Shown: positions 1-8,449 of the stretch, one piece after another
Numbering within the stretch: position 1 is the first letter of the stretch
How the letters are laid out: every line of letters begins with the position of its first letter
Assembly: GCA_025464995.1 (NCBI GenBank)
Contig: JAODMO010000030.1
Coordinates: forward strand, 1-45,798
Direction of reading: 5' to 3'
DNA: 45,798 nt
Source of the DNA: Microbacteriaceae bacterium
Lineage (GTDB): Bacteria; Actinomycetota; Actinomycetes; Actinomycetales; Microbacteriaceae
Program-made: the position numbers and the translations under genes
Notes under the pieces: generated by a model
The model's input: only the letters and a program-made list of their open reading frames with translations
What the model was told of the DNA's origin: nothing
Databases searched by the model: none

Positions 1-8
1 GTGCCCGC

Positions 9-1547
9 TCAGGGGTAGTGGTCGGGAAGGTCGTTCTCGTAGAGGATGACGCCTCGGTCGCCAGCCTGGTCGAGCGCCGCCGCGACGGCCTCCGTACGGC
101 GGTCGAAGGTGCGCACCGCCGACGAACCGGCACCGGCCACGAGCGCCGCGCGGTTCGTGCGGGCGATCGCGAACAGCAGACCGCCGGCGGCGGCCACGGA
201 TGCCGCGAACGCCTCGTTGCGCTCGGCCTGCACGTGTCCGAGCTCGACCATGCCGGGCGTCACGACGACGAGCGGGCCGCCACGCTCCGCGGCTATGGCC
301 GCGGCCCCCTGCAGGGCGCGCTCGGCGCCGACGGGGTTCGAGTTGTACGTGTCATCGATGACGACGACGCCGCTCGCGGCGTACTGCACCTCCGCGCGGT
401 GTGGCGAGTCGGGCAGCGCGCCCAAGCGGTCGGCGATCGTCGCGAGCGGGATGTCGAGCGCGTGCGCGATGCCCACGGCGACGGCGAGGTTGACGGCGTG
501 CCCGACGCTCGGGATGACGACGGCCGCGGTGGCGACGGTGTCGCCCTCGATGACGGTGACGGTGCCCGCCTCAGCGTCGACGATGACGTCGGCGTCGACC
601 CCCGGGTCGGTGGACACCGTGATGACGCGCTTGCCCTCGTTGCGGCAGCGCTCCGCTAGACCGGCGAGCTCGGGCTGGTCGAGCGGCAGCACGACGGTCT
701 TGGCCTTCTCGGTGATCTCGGACTTGGCCTGGAAGATGACCTCTCGGCTGCCCATGCGGGCGAGGTGCGCCTCGCCGATCGTCGTGATGGCGGCGATGTC
801 GGGAGGGAAGCTCTCACTCAGTTCCCGGATCTCTCCGGTCCCGTAGACGCCCATCTCGGCGATGAACACCTCCGTTCCCGGCACGACACGGTTGTTGACG
901 GCGCTCGAGAGCCCCATCAGGTTGTTGAAGCTCGCGGGCGACGCGACCGCGGCGAAGCTTCCCGAGAGCACGTGCGCGACATACCCCTTCGTGGAGGTCT
1001 TGCCGTACGACCCCGTGATGGCCACGATGGTGGGCCGCACCTGCTGCAGGCGCTTTCTGGCGCTCAGCATGTACTTGCGGGAGAGACGCTTCTCGATCGG
1101 CTTCATGATGGCGAGCGCGACATCCGTGATCGGTGCCGCGAGCAGGAGGGTGAGGGCGATTCCCGTCGGGCCGAGCACAGAGTTGAGCGCGGCGGAGAAC
1201 AGCGCCACGAGCACCACCCAGGCCACGAGGAGTCGCTTGAGCCGCGCGGTCCAGGCGAGCTTCGCGCTCGTTCCCCGCACTCCGAGTCCGAGGGGAAGCA
1301 GCGCGACGACGACGATCGCGACGATCGCGAGCCAGCGCAGCGATGGGATGAGCGAGAACGGCACGAGCACCACGACGAGAGCCGCGAGCACGGCGTTGAC
1401 CGGGCTGACGCGCACCCACAGCCAGCCGAGGCGCGAGACCCAGGGCGCGATGTAGTGCTCGCGCTGCGCGACGCGCAGCCAGCGGCCGGCGATGGGCACC
1501 GCGGCGACCACGCCGAGCAGCAGCGAGAGCAGGGACAGCTGGTTCAT
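9..1547 (-). CDS. Membrane-anchored MurF-like Mur ligase
   Basis: Mur ligase of about 512 residues, closest in motifs to MurF, which adds D-Ala-D-Ala to the UDP-MurNAc-tripeptide. The first ~150 residues hold several hydrophobic helices, absent from ordinary MurF. The catalytic part follows: P-loop GSYGKTST (~res 182), NNLMGL, AEMGVYGTGEI, DDTYNSNP and PGMVELG. A SPHRAEV motif lies where ordinary MurF has a different sequence. The chosen ATG at 1547 gives a 4-base overlap (ATGA) with the hydrolase upstream, so the two are probably translationally coupled. A much longer frame continues upstream, but only as the antisense shadow of the next genes. This is probably a second, specialised MurF paralogue, because a canonical murF normally lies in the division cell-wall cluster. 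That is inference: the rest of the genome is not visible. Confidence 0.8.
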   Translation of the reverse strand: MNQLSLLSLLLGVVAAVPIAGRWLRVAQREHYIAPWVSRLGWLWVRVSPVNAVLAALVVVLVPFSLIPSLRWLAIVAIVVVALLPLGLGVRGTSAKLAWTARLKRLLVAWVVLVALFSAALNSVLGPTGIALTLLLAAPITDVALAIMKPIEKRLSRKYMLSARKRLQQVRPTIVAITGSYGKTSTKGYVAHVLSGSFAAVASPASFNNLMGLSSAVNNRVVPGTEVFIAEMGVYGTGEIRELSESFPPDIAAITTIGEAHLARMGSREVIFQAKSEITEKAKTVVLPLDQPELAGLAERCRNEGKRVITVSTDPGVDADVIVDAEAGTVTVIEGDTVATAAVVIPSVGHAVNLAVAVGIAHALDIPLATIADRLGALPDSPHRAEVQYAASGVVVIDDTYNSNPVGAERALQGAAAIAAERGGPLVVVTPGMVELGHVQAERNEAFAASVAAAGGLLFAIARTNRAALVAGAGSSAVRTFDRRTEAVAAALDQAGDRGVILYENDLPDHYP

Positions 1548-2281
1548 GCGGATACCTCGTCGATCAGGGAGAGCAGTTCTTCGCGCACGGCCGCCCGGAG
1601 GTCGCCCTCGAGCAGGTGGCCGGCGCCGGGCACGACGCGGAAGGTCGCGTCGCGCAGGAGTTCGGAGGCGGCGCGGCCGGCGTCGGCCGGGGCCGCGGTG
1701 TCGTTCTCGCCCCACACCATGCGCACAGGCGCGGAGATGGCGGCGAGCTCGTCGGTGTAGGTCTCCCCCACGACGCGGACGAGGATGTCGCGCATGACCC
1801 CTTGCGCGGCGAGGTAGTCGGCCGAGCCGTGCTTGCGTCGCTGCTTCTCGAGCACCGACGCCGACACGAGACCGGCCCTGGAGAGCGCCCGCACGACGCG
1901 GAAGCCGAGCGCGGGTCGCGGCGCAGCGACGAGGCGCACGAGCGGCACGCCGGTCAGCACGATGCCGCGCACGAGCTCGGGGTGCTTCGCAGCGAGGTGC
2001 ACGGCGACGCGGCCGCCGAAGGAGTGGGCGACGAGGATGACGGGGCCGAAGCCTGCGATGGCGGCGGCCACCTCGTCCGCGTAGTCGGCGCTTCCCCACG
2101 CCCCGGCCGGCTCGGGGGTGATGCCGAAGCCGGGGAGGTGGATGGACACGGCGTCGAGGCCGCCGACGATTGCGGAGAAGTCGGCTCCGGTGCGAGCCCA
2201 GCCGTGCAGCGCGACGACGGTCGGCGGTGTCGCACCGGTCTTGTCTGCCAGCAGTCGCCCGTCGGCGAGAGCGGTGATCAC
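1544..2281 (-). CDS. Alpha/beta-fold hydrolase
   Basis: A 245-residue alpha/beta hydrolase. The oxyanion region is LHGWARTG. The nucleophile elbow is HSFGGR (Ser near residue 94). A late acid is in WGENDTAAP and the catalytic His in PGAGHLLEGD. No signal peptide is visible, so it is probably cytoplasmic. It starts 3 bases after the gpsA stop and overlaps the MurF-like gene by 4 bases, so it belongs to the same transcript as cell-envelope genes. The substrate is unknown. An esterase, peptidase or lactonase acting on an envelope precursor would fit the context, but nothing in the sequence shows it. Confidence 0.85.
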   Translation of the reverse strand: MITALADGRLLADKTGATPPTVVALHGWARTGADFSAIVGGLDAVSIHLPGFGITPEPAGAWGSADYADEVAAAIAGFGPVILVAHSFGGRVAVHLAAKHPELVRGIVLTGVPLVRLVAAPRPALGFRVVRALSRAGLVSASVLEKQRRKHGSADYLAAQGVMRDILVRVVGETYTDELAAISAPVRMVWGENDTAAPADAGRAASELLRDATFRVVPGAGHLLEGDLRAAVREELLSLIDEVSA

Positions 2282-2284
2282 GCT

Positions 2285-3319
2285 TTACTCCCCCTGCGGC
2301 ATCGGATCGGTTGTGAGGTGCGGTGCGATGTCGCGCGGGTTCATGGTACCCGCGAGCACTCCGGCGACCTGGGTCACGATCGGCATGTCGACGCCCTTGG
2401 CGAGCGCGAGCTCGAGCACGGGCCCGACCGAGGAGAGGCCCTCCGCGGTCTGGTTCATGTGCTTGATCACGTCGGAGAAGCTGTAGCCCTGCCCGAGCAG
2501 CCTGCCCGCAGTGTTGTTGCGTGAGAGCGACGACTCGCACGTCGCGATGAGGTCGCCGAGACCCGCGAGGCCCGACAACGTCTCCGGCCGGCCGCCGTAC
2601 GCGACGGCGAAGTCGGTCATCTCGACGAGTCCGCGAGTGATGATGGACGCCTTCGTGTTCTCGCCGTAGCCGACGCCGTCGACGATGCCGATGGCGACCG
2701 CGATGAGGTTCTTGAGCACCCCGCCGAACTCGGTGCCGATGACATCCGTGTTGACGAATGAGCGGAAGTAGGGGTTGGTCGCCGACATCGCCACGAGCGT
2801 CGCGGTCGCGAGGCTCGCCGAGGAGACGACGGCGGCGGTCGGCTGCTCCTTCGCGATCTCGAGCGCGAGGTTGGGCCCGGAGACGACGGCGATGCGGTCG
2901 TCGGCCACGTCGAGCACCTGGGAGATGACCTCGCTCATGCGCAGCCCGGTGCCCTTCTCGACGCCCTTCATGAGCGACACGATGATCGCATCGGCCGGGA
3001 TGAGGTCGCGCACGGCGGCGAGATTCTCACGCAGAGACTGGCTCGGCACCGAGAGGTACACCTGCTCGGCCCCGTCGAGCACATTGGCGAGGCTGGAGTG
3101 CCCGCGCAGGTTGCGCGGCAGGTTGATGCCCGGCAGGTAGTCGCTGTTGCGCTTCGACTCGGTGATCTCGCGGGCGAGCTCGGGGCGCCGCGCCCAGAGC
3201 GCCACATCCGCACCGCCGTCGGCGAGGATCTTGGAGAACGTCGTTCCCCAGGAGCCGGCACCGAGAACGGCGACCTTGCTCGCTTTCGCGTCGAGAGTGA
3301 GGTGATCGCTACTGTTCAA
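2285..3319 (-). CDS. gpsA: Glycerol-3-phosphate dehydrogenase [NAD(P)+]
   Basis: GpsA makes sn-glycerol 3-phosphate from dihydroxyacetone phosphate for phospholipid synthesis. The 344-residue protein has the N-terminal Rossmann motif VLGAGSWGTTFSK, the family sequence SLMKGVEKGTG, the VSGPNLALEI segment, the catalytic-lysine region GGVLKNLIAVAIGIVDG, and the substrate-binding LAGLGDLIATCESSLSRN. The start is TTG at 3319, overlapping the end of plsC by 11 bases. No ATG or GTG lies between it and the Rossmann motif. Its place directly after plsC matches the conserved order in related actinobacteria. Confidence 0.96.
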   Translation of the reverse strand: MNSSDHLTLDAKASKVAVLGAGSWGTTFSKILADGGADVALWARRPELAREITESKRNSDYLPGINLPRNLRGHSSLANVLDGAEQVYLSVPSQSLRENLAAVRDLIPADAIIVSLMKGVEKGTGLRMSEVISQVLDVADDRIAVVSGPNLALEIAKEQPTAAVVSSASLATATLVAMSATNPYFRSFVNTDVIGTEFGGVLKNLIAVAIGIVDGVGYGENTKASIITRGLVEMTDFAVAYGGRPETLSGLAGLGDLIATCESSLSRNNTAGRLLGQGYSFSDVIKHMNQTAEGLSSVGPVLELALAKGVDMPIVTQVAGVLAGTMNPRDIAPHLTTDPMPQGE

Positions 3320-4061
3320 AACGCCCGGTGTCCTTCTGGTTGTGTTGCGAGGGGTCCCAGCGTTCGGCGGGGGCCTTCTCGCCGCGAAGCTGTTCGAAGA
3401 GTTCCGTGATGGCGTCCATCACGACATCCGTCGCCTGCATGAGTGTCGCGGTGTCGAGCTTGCGGCCGGCGAACGCCGAGAGGTCGACCGGCGGGCCGAA
3501 TCTCACGTTCACCGTCTTGCGCGGGAAGACGTTGATCTTCTTGCCGTAGCGCGGCATCACGAGCTGCGTGCCCCAGTGGGCGACAGGGATGACGGGGATC
3601 CCCTGCTCGAGCGCGGTGCGCACGGCGCCGGTCTTGCCGCGCATGGGCCAGAGGTCGGGATCACGGGTGAGCGAACCCTCCGGGTAGATCACGACGGCGA
3701 GGCCCTGGTCGGCGATCCGCTTGGCGGCGGCGAGCGGATCGCTGCCCCGCATCGATCCCGCGCGCTCGACCGGTATCTGGCCGGACGCGCGCAGCAGCCG
3801 GCCAATGATCGGCACGGAGAACAGCGACGCCTTCGCCATATAGCGGGGCATCCGCCCCACCTTCCACATGGCGACCCCGATGATGAGCGGGTCGATCTCG
3901 CTGTAGTGGTTGGGGGCCAGCACAAAGGCGCCGGTCGCCGGCACATTCTCGACGCCGGTGAGCTTGAGCTTCGCGAGGACGCTCATTGGCGGCACGGCGA
4001 TGCCGGCGAGGAGCCGGAAGATGGGGGTCTTCTCGGATCCCGTCGGGCGCACTGCTGTCAC
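3309..4061 (-). CDS. 1-acyl-glycerol-3-phosphate acyltransferase (PlsC family)
   Basis: Acyltransferase of about 250 residues that probably acylates lysophosphatidate at the membrane. It has the NHxxxxD box as NHYSEIDP, the substrate motif YPEGSLTRDPDL, and IPVIPVAHWG. I chose GTG at 4061, 7 bases after the murA stop, because it gives a family-like N-terminus leading into RLLAGIAVPPMSVLAKLKLTG. The longer frame back to 4298 is murA antisense and low in complexity. A shorter start at the Met of PPMSVL is possible. It lies between murA and gpsA in a co-directional operon, tying lipid synthesis to peptidoglycan synthesis. Confidence 0.93.
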   Translation of the reverse strand: MTAVRPTGSEKTPIFRLLAGIAVPPMSVLAKLKLTGVENVPATGAFVLAPNHYSEIDPLIIGVAMWKVGRMPRYMAKASLFSVPIIGRLLRASGQIPVERAGSMRGSDPLAAAKRIADQGLAVVIYPEGSLTRDPDLWPMRGKTGAVRTALEQGIPVIPVAHWGTQLVMPRYGKKINVFPRKTVNVRFGPPVDLSAFAGRKLDTATLMQATDVVMDAITELFEQLRGEKAPAERWDPSQHNQKDTGRFEQ

Positions 4062-4068
4062 TTGAGGG

Positions 4069-5436
4069 CTAGCCTTCGTAGACGAAGTCGGCCCCAAGCG
4101 CGCGAAGCTTGTCGATGAAGTGCTCGTAGCCGCGGCTGATGATGCCCACGTTGCTGATCGTCGACTGACCCTCGGCCGTGAGGGCAGCGATGAGGTGGCT
4201 GAAACCACCGCGCAGGTCGGGGACGCGGATGTCGGCGCCGTGGAGCTTCGTCGGCCCAGTGATGACGGCCGCCTGCTCGAGCGGACGGCGCGGAACACGG
4301 CGCGTGATCGACTCGAGGCCGTCCTTGTGCACCACGATGTCGGCGCCCATCTCGATGAGCGCGTCGGTGAAGCCGAAGCGGTTCTCGTACACGGTCTCGT
4401 GCACGACAGAGACGCCCTCGGCCTTCGTCAGGGCGACGATGAGCGGCTGCTGCCAGTCGGTCATGAAGCCGGGGTGCACGTCGGTCTCGACGACGACGGG
4501 CTTGAGCGGCGTGCCCGGGTGGTAGAACCGGATGCCGTCTTCGTGGATGTCGAACTTGCCCCCGACCTTGCGGAAGATGTTGAGGAAGTTCATGAGCTCG
4601 GCCTGCTTGGCACCGCCGACGAAGATGTCGCCCTCGGTCGCGAGCGCGGCGGACGCCCAGCTCGCTGCCTCGTTGCGGTCGAACAGCGCGCGGTGGTTGT
4701 AGCCCTCGAGCTTGTCGACGCCCTCGATGAAGATGACCCGGTTGGGCTCGACGTTGATGATCGCGCCCATCTTCTGCAGGATCGCGATGAGGTCCATGAT
4801 CTCGGGCTCGATCGCCGCGTTCTTGAGCTCGGTGACGCCCTTGGCGAGAACGGCCGTGAGCAGAACCTGCTCGGTCGCGCCGACGCTCGGGTAGGGCAGT
4901 TCGATGTCTGCACCGGCGAGGCCGTGGGGCGCCGTGAGGCGGATGCCCTCGTAGCTCTTGTCGACGACGGCGCCGAACGCGCGGAGCGCGTCGAGGTGGA
5001 AGTCGATGGGGCGGTCGCCGATGCGGCATCCGCCGAGGTCGGGGATGAGCGCCTCGCCGAGGCGGTGCAGGAGCGGGCCGCAGAACAGGATCGGGATGCG
5101 GCTGGAGCCCGCGAGGGCGTCGATCTTGGAGAAGTGCGCCTTGAGCACGTTGCTCGGATCGAACGTCAGCTCGCCCTCCGCCGTCTTCGTGACGGAGACG
5201 CCGTAGGCCTCGAGCATGCCCGTGACGACGCCGACATCACTGATGTCGGGCACGTCGCGCAGCACGGAGGGGCTCTCGGCGAGGAGTGCCGCGACCATGG
5301 CCTTCGTGGCGAGGTTCTTGGCTCCGCGCACTTCGATGCGACCACGCAGCGGTTTGCCACCGTTGATCACGATCTTGTCGGACTTCAATCCGACCCTCTC
5401 ACCGGCCTTGTGGGCGTCTTGCACCAGAGAATTCAT
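4069..5436 (-). CDS. murA: UDP-N-acetylglucosamine 1-carboxyvinyltransferase
   Basis: MurA transfers enolpyruvate from PEP to UDP-GlcNAc, the first committed step of peptidoglycan synthesis. The 455-residue protein has the N-terminal GAKNLATKAMVAALL and the loop GGCRIGDRPIDFHL. The cysteine of that loop is the residue fosfomycin alkylates in E. coli MurA, and it is kept here; mycobacteria have Asp at this point. Further motifs are PSVGATEQVLL and the C-terminal DLRGGFSHLIAALTAEG. An N-terminal extension of about 20 residues precedes the first beta strand. The ATG at 5436 follows leuD by 38 bases. The large plus-strand frame opposite it is an antisense shadow. Confidence 0.96.
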   Translation of the reverse strand: MNSLVQDAHKAGERVGLKSDKIVINGGKPLRGRIEVRGAKNLATKAMVAALLAESPSVLRDVPDISDVGVVTGMLEAYGVSVTKTAEGELTFDPSNVLKAHFSKIDALAGSSRIPILFCGPLLHRLGEALIPDLGGCRIGDRPIDFHLDALRAFGAVVDKSYEGIRLTAPHGLAGADIELPYPSVGATEQVLLTAVLAKGVTELKNAAIEPEIMDLIAILQKMGAIINVEPNRVIFIEGVDKLEGYNHRALFDRNEAASWASAALATEGDIFVGGAKQAELMNFLNIFRKVGGKFDIHEDGIRFYHPGTPLKPVVVETDVHPGFMTDWQQPLIVALTKAEGVSVVHETVYENRFGFTDALIEMGADIVVHKDGLESITRRVPRRPLEQAAVITGPTKLHGADIRVPDLRGGFSHLIAALTAEGQSTISNVGIISRGYEHFIDKLRALGADFVYEG

Positions 5437-5474
5437 TCACCAACACCTTCACTGCTTGTTTCGCGGACTGCGGT

Positions 5475-6086
5475 CTATCGTTCGGGCAGGGTCAGTGGTC
5501 GCCAGCTTTCGCGGCGAGCTTCGAACTCCGTTATGTGCGCTTCATCCCGCAATGTCAGCCCGATGTCGTCCAGGCCTTCGAGTAAGCGCCATCTAGTGTA
5601 GTCATCCACTTCGAATGGCACTGTCAGGTCGGCGATACGCACCTGACGTGCAACCAGATCGACGGCGACCTCTATTCCGGGTGCCGCCTCGATGAGCGCC
5701 CAGATCTTCTCGACCTCGGGCTCGGTCACCTGGGCGGCGAGCAGCCCCTGCTTTCCGCTGTTGCCTCGGAAGATGTCGCCGAAGCGCGGGCTGATGACGG
5801 CGGTGAAGCCGTAGTCGCGCAGCGCCCACACCGCGTGCTCCCGGCTCGAGCCGGTGCCGAAGTCGGCGCCGGCGACGAGCACGCGCCCGCCCGTGCCGGG
5901 TGCGGCCGCGTACGGCGGAGTGTTGAGAACGAACTGCGGGTCCTGGCGCCACGCGTAGAACAGTGCGTCGTCGAACCCCGTCTTGGTGACGCGCTTGAGG
6001 AACTCCGCGGGGATGATCTGGTCGGTGTCGACGTTCGAGCGCTTGAGGGGAACGCCGATGCCGGCGACGGTGGTGATCTTGTCCAT
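5475..6086 (-). CDS. leuD: 3-isopropylmalate dehydratase small subunit
   Basis: LeuD forms the swivelling domain of isopropylmalate isomerase in leucine synthesis. The 203-residue protein has [13 protein letters not shown] near the N-terminus, then [17 protein letters not shown] and [16 protein letters not shown], all diagnostic. The ATG at 6086 shares bases with the leuC stop (TAATG arrangement), so the two subunits are probably translationally coupled. The length is normal for the family. Confidence 0.97.
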   Translation of the reverse strand: MDKITTVAGIGVPLKRSNVDTDQIIPAEFLKRVTKTGFDDALFYAWRQDPQFVLNTPPYAAAPGTGGRVLVAGADFGTGSSREHAVWALRDYGFTAVISPRFGDIFRGNSGKQGLLAAQVTEPEVEKIWALIEAAPGIEVAVDLVARQVRIADLTVPFEVDDYTRWRLLEGLDDIGLTLRDEAHITEFEARRESWRPLTLPER

Positions 6087-7600
6087 TACGCCGACACCTC
6101 CGCGCCGATCGGCGATCCCGTCCCTGAGCTCGGCAGCCCGGTCCCTGAGCTTGTCGAAGGGCCACTCTCCGCGATATCCCACGGCGATGACAGCGTTCCA
6201 CGGATGGCGGTTGCCGCGGCCACGAGTGGAGACACGAGGTGCGTGCGACCGCCCTTGCCCTGTCGCCCCTCGAAGTTCCGGTTGGAGGTCGACGCGCAGC
6301 GCTCACCGGGTGCCAGCTGGTCGGGATTCATCCCGAGGCACATGGAGCAGCCGGCGAAGCGCCATTCCGCCCCGAACTCGGTGACGATCTTGTCGATGCC
6401 CTCCGCCTCGGCCTCGATGCGGACGCGCGCGCTGCCGGGAACGACCATGACGCGCACGCCATCCGCCTTCTTCTTGCCCTGGATGATCGAGGCGAAGGCG
6501 CGCAGGTCTTCGATCCGGCTGTTGGTGCACGACCCCATGAAAACGGCGTCGACGCGGATGTCTTTCATCGGCGTGCCCGCGGCGATGTCCATGTACTCGA
6601 GCGCGCGCTCGGCGGCCGAGCGCTCGTTCGGGTCGACGATGTCCTCCGGGTTCGGCACGGGCTGGCTCAGCGACACACCCTGCCCCGGGTTCGTGCCCCA
6701 GGTCACGAAGGGCTCGAGCTCGTTCGCGTCGAGGTAGACCTCCGCGTCGAACACCGCGTCGTCGTCGGTGGCGAGCGTGTCCCAGTAGCGCACGGCGTCG
6801 TGCCAGTCCTGGCCGGACGGGGCGTGCGGGCGACCCTCGAGGTAGTCGTACGTCACCTGGTCGGGCGCGACCATTCCGGCGCGGGCGCCAGCCTCGATCG
6901 ACATGTTGCAGATCGTCATGCGGCCCTCCATCGAGAGCGCTCGGATGGCACTGCCGCGGTATTCGAGCACGTAGCCTTGACCGCCGCCGGTGCCGATCTT
7001 CGCGATGACCGCGAGGATGATGTCTTTCGCCGTGACGCCGGGGCGCAGTTCGCCTTCGACGGTGATCGCCATCGTCTTGAACGGCTTGAGGGGAAGCGTC
7101 TGGGTTGCGAGCACGTGCTCGACCTCGCTCGTTCCGATGCCGAACGCCATCGCGCCGAAGGCGCCGTGCGTTGAGGTGTGGCTGTCGCCGCACACCACCG
7201 TGATGCCGGGCATGGTGAGTCCGAGCTGGGGGCCGACGACGTGCACGATGCCCTGCTCGATGTCGCCGAGTGAGTGCAGGCGCACACCGAACTCCGCCGC
7301 GTTGTTGCGGAGGGTCTGGATCTGGGTGCGGCTCGTCAGGTCGGCGATGGGCTTGTCGATGGCGAGCGTCGGGGTGTTGTGGTCTTCGGTCGCGATCGTC
7401 AGGTCGAGGCGACGGACGGGACGGCCGGCCAGGCGGAGGCCGTCGAACGCCTGCGGGCTCGTCACCTCGTGCAGGAGGTGCAGGTCGATGTAGATGAGGT
7501 CGGGCGAGCCATCCTCGCCCTTGACGACCAGATGGTCGTCCCACACCTTCTCGGCCAGTGTTCTGGGCCGGACAGTACCGGAGGGAGTAACGATTGTCAT
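6086..7600 (-). CDS. leuC: 3-isopropylmalate dehydratase large subunit, with repeat-derived C-terminal tail
   Basis: LeuC is the aconitase-like catalytic subunit (504 residues). The 4Fe-4S cysteines are in [13 protein letters not shown] and in [22 protein letters not shown] is also present. The start ATG at 7600 (MTIVTPSG) was preferred to an upstream in-frame ATG because it opens directly into the family N-terminus. The normal LeuC C-terminus appears to end near SPWDIAE. About 25 further residues follow ([20 protein letters not shown] and on), encoded by a dispersed palindromic repeat inserted just before the stop. The tail is low-complexity and is probably tolerated rather than functional. 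Confidence 0.96.
   Translation of the reverse strand: MTIVTPSGTVRPRTLAEKVWDDHLVVKGEDGSPDLIYIDLHLLHEVTSPQAFDGLRLAGRPVRRLDLTIATEDHNTPTLAIDKPIADLTSRTQIQTLRNNAAEFGVRLHSLGDIEQGIVHVVGPQLGLTMPGITVVCGDSHTSTHGAFGAMAFGIGTSEVEHVLATQTLPLKPFKTMAITVEGELRPGVTAKDIILAVIAKIGTGGGQGYVLEYRGSAIRALSMEGRMTICNMSIEAGARAGMVAPDQVTYDYLEGRPHAPSGQDWHDAVRYWDTLATDDDAVFDAEVYLDANELEPFVTWGTNPGQGVSLSQPVPNPEDIVDPNERSAAERALEYMDIAAGTPMKDIRVDAVFMGSCTNSRIEDLRAFASIIQGKKKADGVRVMVVPGSARVRIEAEAEGIDKIVTEFGAEWRFAGCSMCLGMNPDQLAPGERCASTSNRNFEGRQGKGGRTHLVSPLVAAATAIRGTLSSPWDIAESGPSTSSGTGLPSSGTGSPIGAEVSA
6120..6163. repeat. Dispersed REP-like repeat inside the leuC 3' end
   Basis: A full copy of the unit TCCCTGAGCTTGTCGAAGGG lies at about 6142-6161, and a diverged partial copy (tccctgagctcgg) at 6121-6133. 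The unit resembles dispersed intergenic repeats known from many high-GC genomes, whose six frames give [16 protein letters not shown] or GPSTSSGT. Here the GPSTSSGT frame is read as part of LeuC. The copy number in this genome cannot be seen from one window. Confidence 0.75.
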
Positions 7601-7646
7601 TGCAGCGGTCCTTCTTGTTCTCGAGTGGTCAGCCAACGAAAGAACT

Positions 7647-7683
7647 CCGCGACGAGGTAGGCCGTGACTAGGCCTCGTCGCGG
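7647..7683. promoter_or_regulatory. Stem-loop in the leuC 5' leader
   Basis: Left arm CCGCGACGAGG(ta)GGCC and right arm GGCCTCGTCGCGG form an imperfect 13-bp stem about 50-85 bases upstream of leuC on the minus strand. There is no T-run. It could be a leader element of leuCD or an end signal for the upstream GPP34-like gene. I did not see a convincing leucine-rich leader peptide. Confidence 0.35.
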
Positions 7684-7765
7684 CGACGAAGGAGAAGGAG
7701 TCGCTCGAAATGCATCCTTGAGGGTACCACCCGCCCGCCTGTGCCGCGGCTGTGCCGCGCGAGGC

Positions 7766-8449
7766 TCAGGCGGCGACGGCCTCGGCCTCGAGCAGCCCGA
7801 TGACGCGCGCCCGGTCGCCGCCCTCGGCGGCCGCGGCACTGCCGAGCCGTGCGAGTGCCTTGACGATCGCCTCCCGCTCCGCGCGTTCCTTGGCTGGATA
7901 GACGTTGCGCCAGACCTTGGCGGCGTGGATGACGGCGGCCACGAGGATGGCACGGTCGGCCACGTTCCCCTCGCCGTCGAGCACCGCCGCGTCGAGGGCG
8001 GCCCGGCTGCCCCCGAGCGCCGCGAGGCCGGTCGCGGTGAGCGGCGCCTCCGGTTTGCGTTCGGCCGCAATCATCCCGAGGCCGACGAGTCGCTCGACGA
8101 TCGGGGCGGTCGCGCCCAGGTTCGACAGGCCCCAGCCGAGGCTGCGTTGTTTTCGCTGCGCAGCGAGCAGCTCGAGGGCTTCTGCAAGCACGGGGTTCTG
8201 CGGTGCCTGCCCATCGACGACGAGGGAGTGCGACGTCGACCTCCGGGGCCGCTCGAGCGTGACCGCACCGGCGTCGACGAGATCCACGATCTTGGAGGCG
8301 GAGATCGCCTGCACCTCCGAGCCGTTGACCTTGCCGTTGCGTAGCAGCGCACCGCCGAGCGGCTCGTAGTGCAGCACGAGATACACCTCCTCGGCGAGCG
8401 ACAGCGCGTCGGTCGTTACCGCGTCGCCGAGGTCGGCATCAGCGGGCAT
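7766..8449 (-). CDS. GPP34 (Golgi phosphoprotein 3-like) family protein
   Basis: A 227-residue protein with the GPP34 N-terminal pattern LSLAEEVYLVLHYEPLGG followed by alternating helical segments (VDLVDAGAVTLERP, APIVERLVGLGMIAAE). GPP34 proteins bind phosphoinositides in eukaryotes. The bacterial ones, common in actinobacteria, have no settled role, and a peripheral membrane function is only inferred. The ATG at 8449 overlaps the terC 3' end by 11 bases and gives the family N-terminus. The longer upstream frame is terC antisense. The shared transcript with terC suggests it may also fall under the riboswitch. Confidence 0.8.
   Translation of the reverse strand: MPADADLGDAVTTDALSLAEEVYLVLHYEPLGGALLRNGKVNGSEVQAISASKIVDLVDAGAVTLERPRRSTSHSLVVDGQAPQNPVLAEALELLAAQRKQRSLGWGLSNLGATAPIVERLVGLGMIAAERKPEAPLTATGLAALGGSRAALDAAVLDGEGNVADRAILVAAVIHAAKVWRNVYPAKERAEREAIVKALARLGSAAAAEGGDRARVIGLLEAEAVAA

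Noticed and set aside
1548..2540. Upstream extension of the MurF-like frame toward 2540
   Set aside because: It is Arg-rich low-complexity translation antiparallel in frame to the hydrolase and gpsA; the real ligase starts at 1547.
4120..5601. 493-codon open frame on the plus strand opposite murA
   Set aside because: A high-GC antisense shadow rich in Asp/Arg/Val; murA on the other strand has all family motifs.
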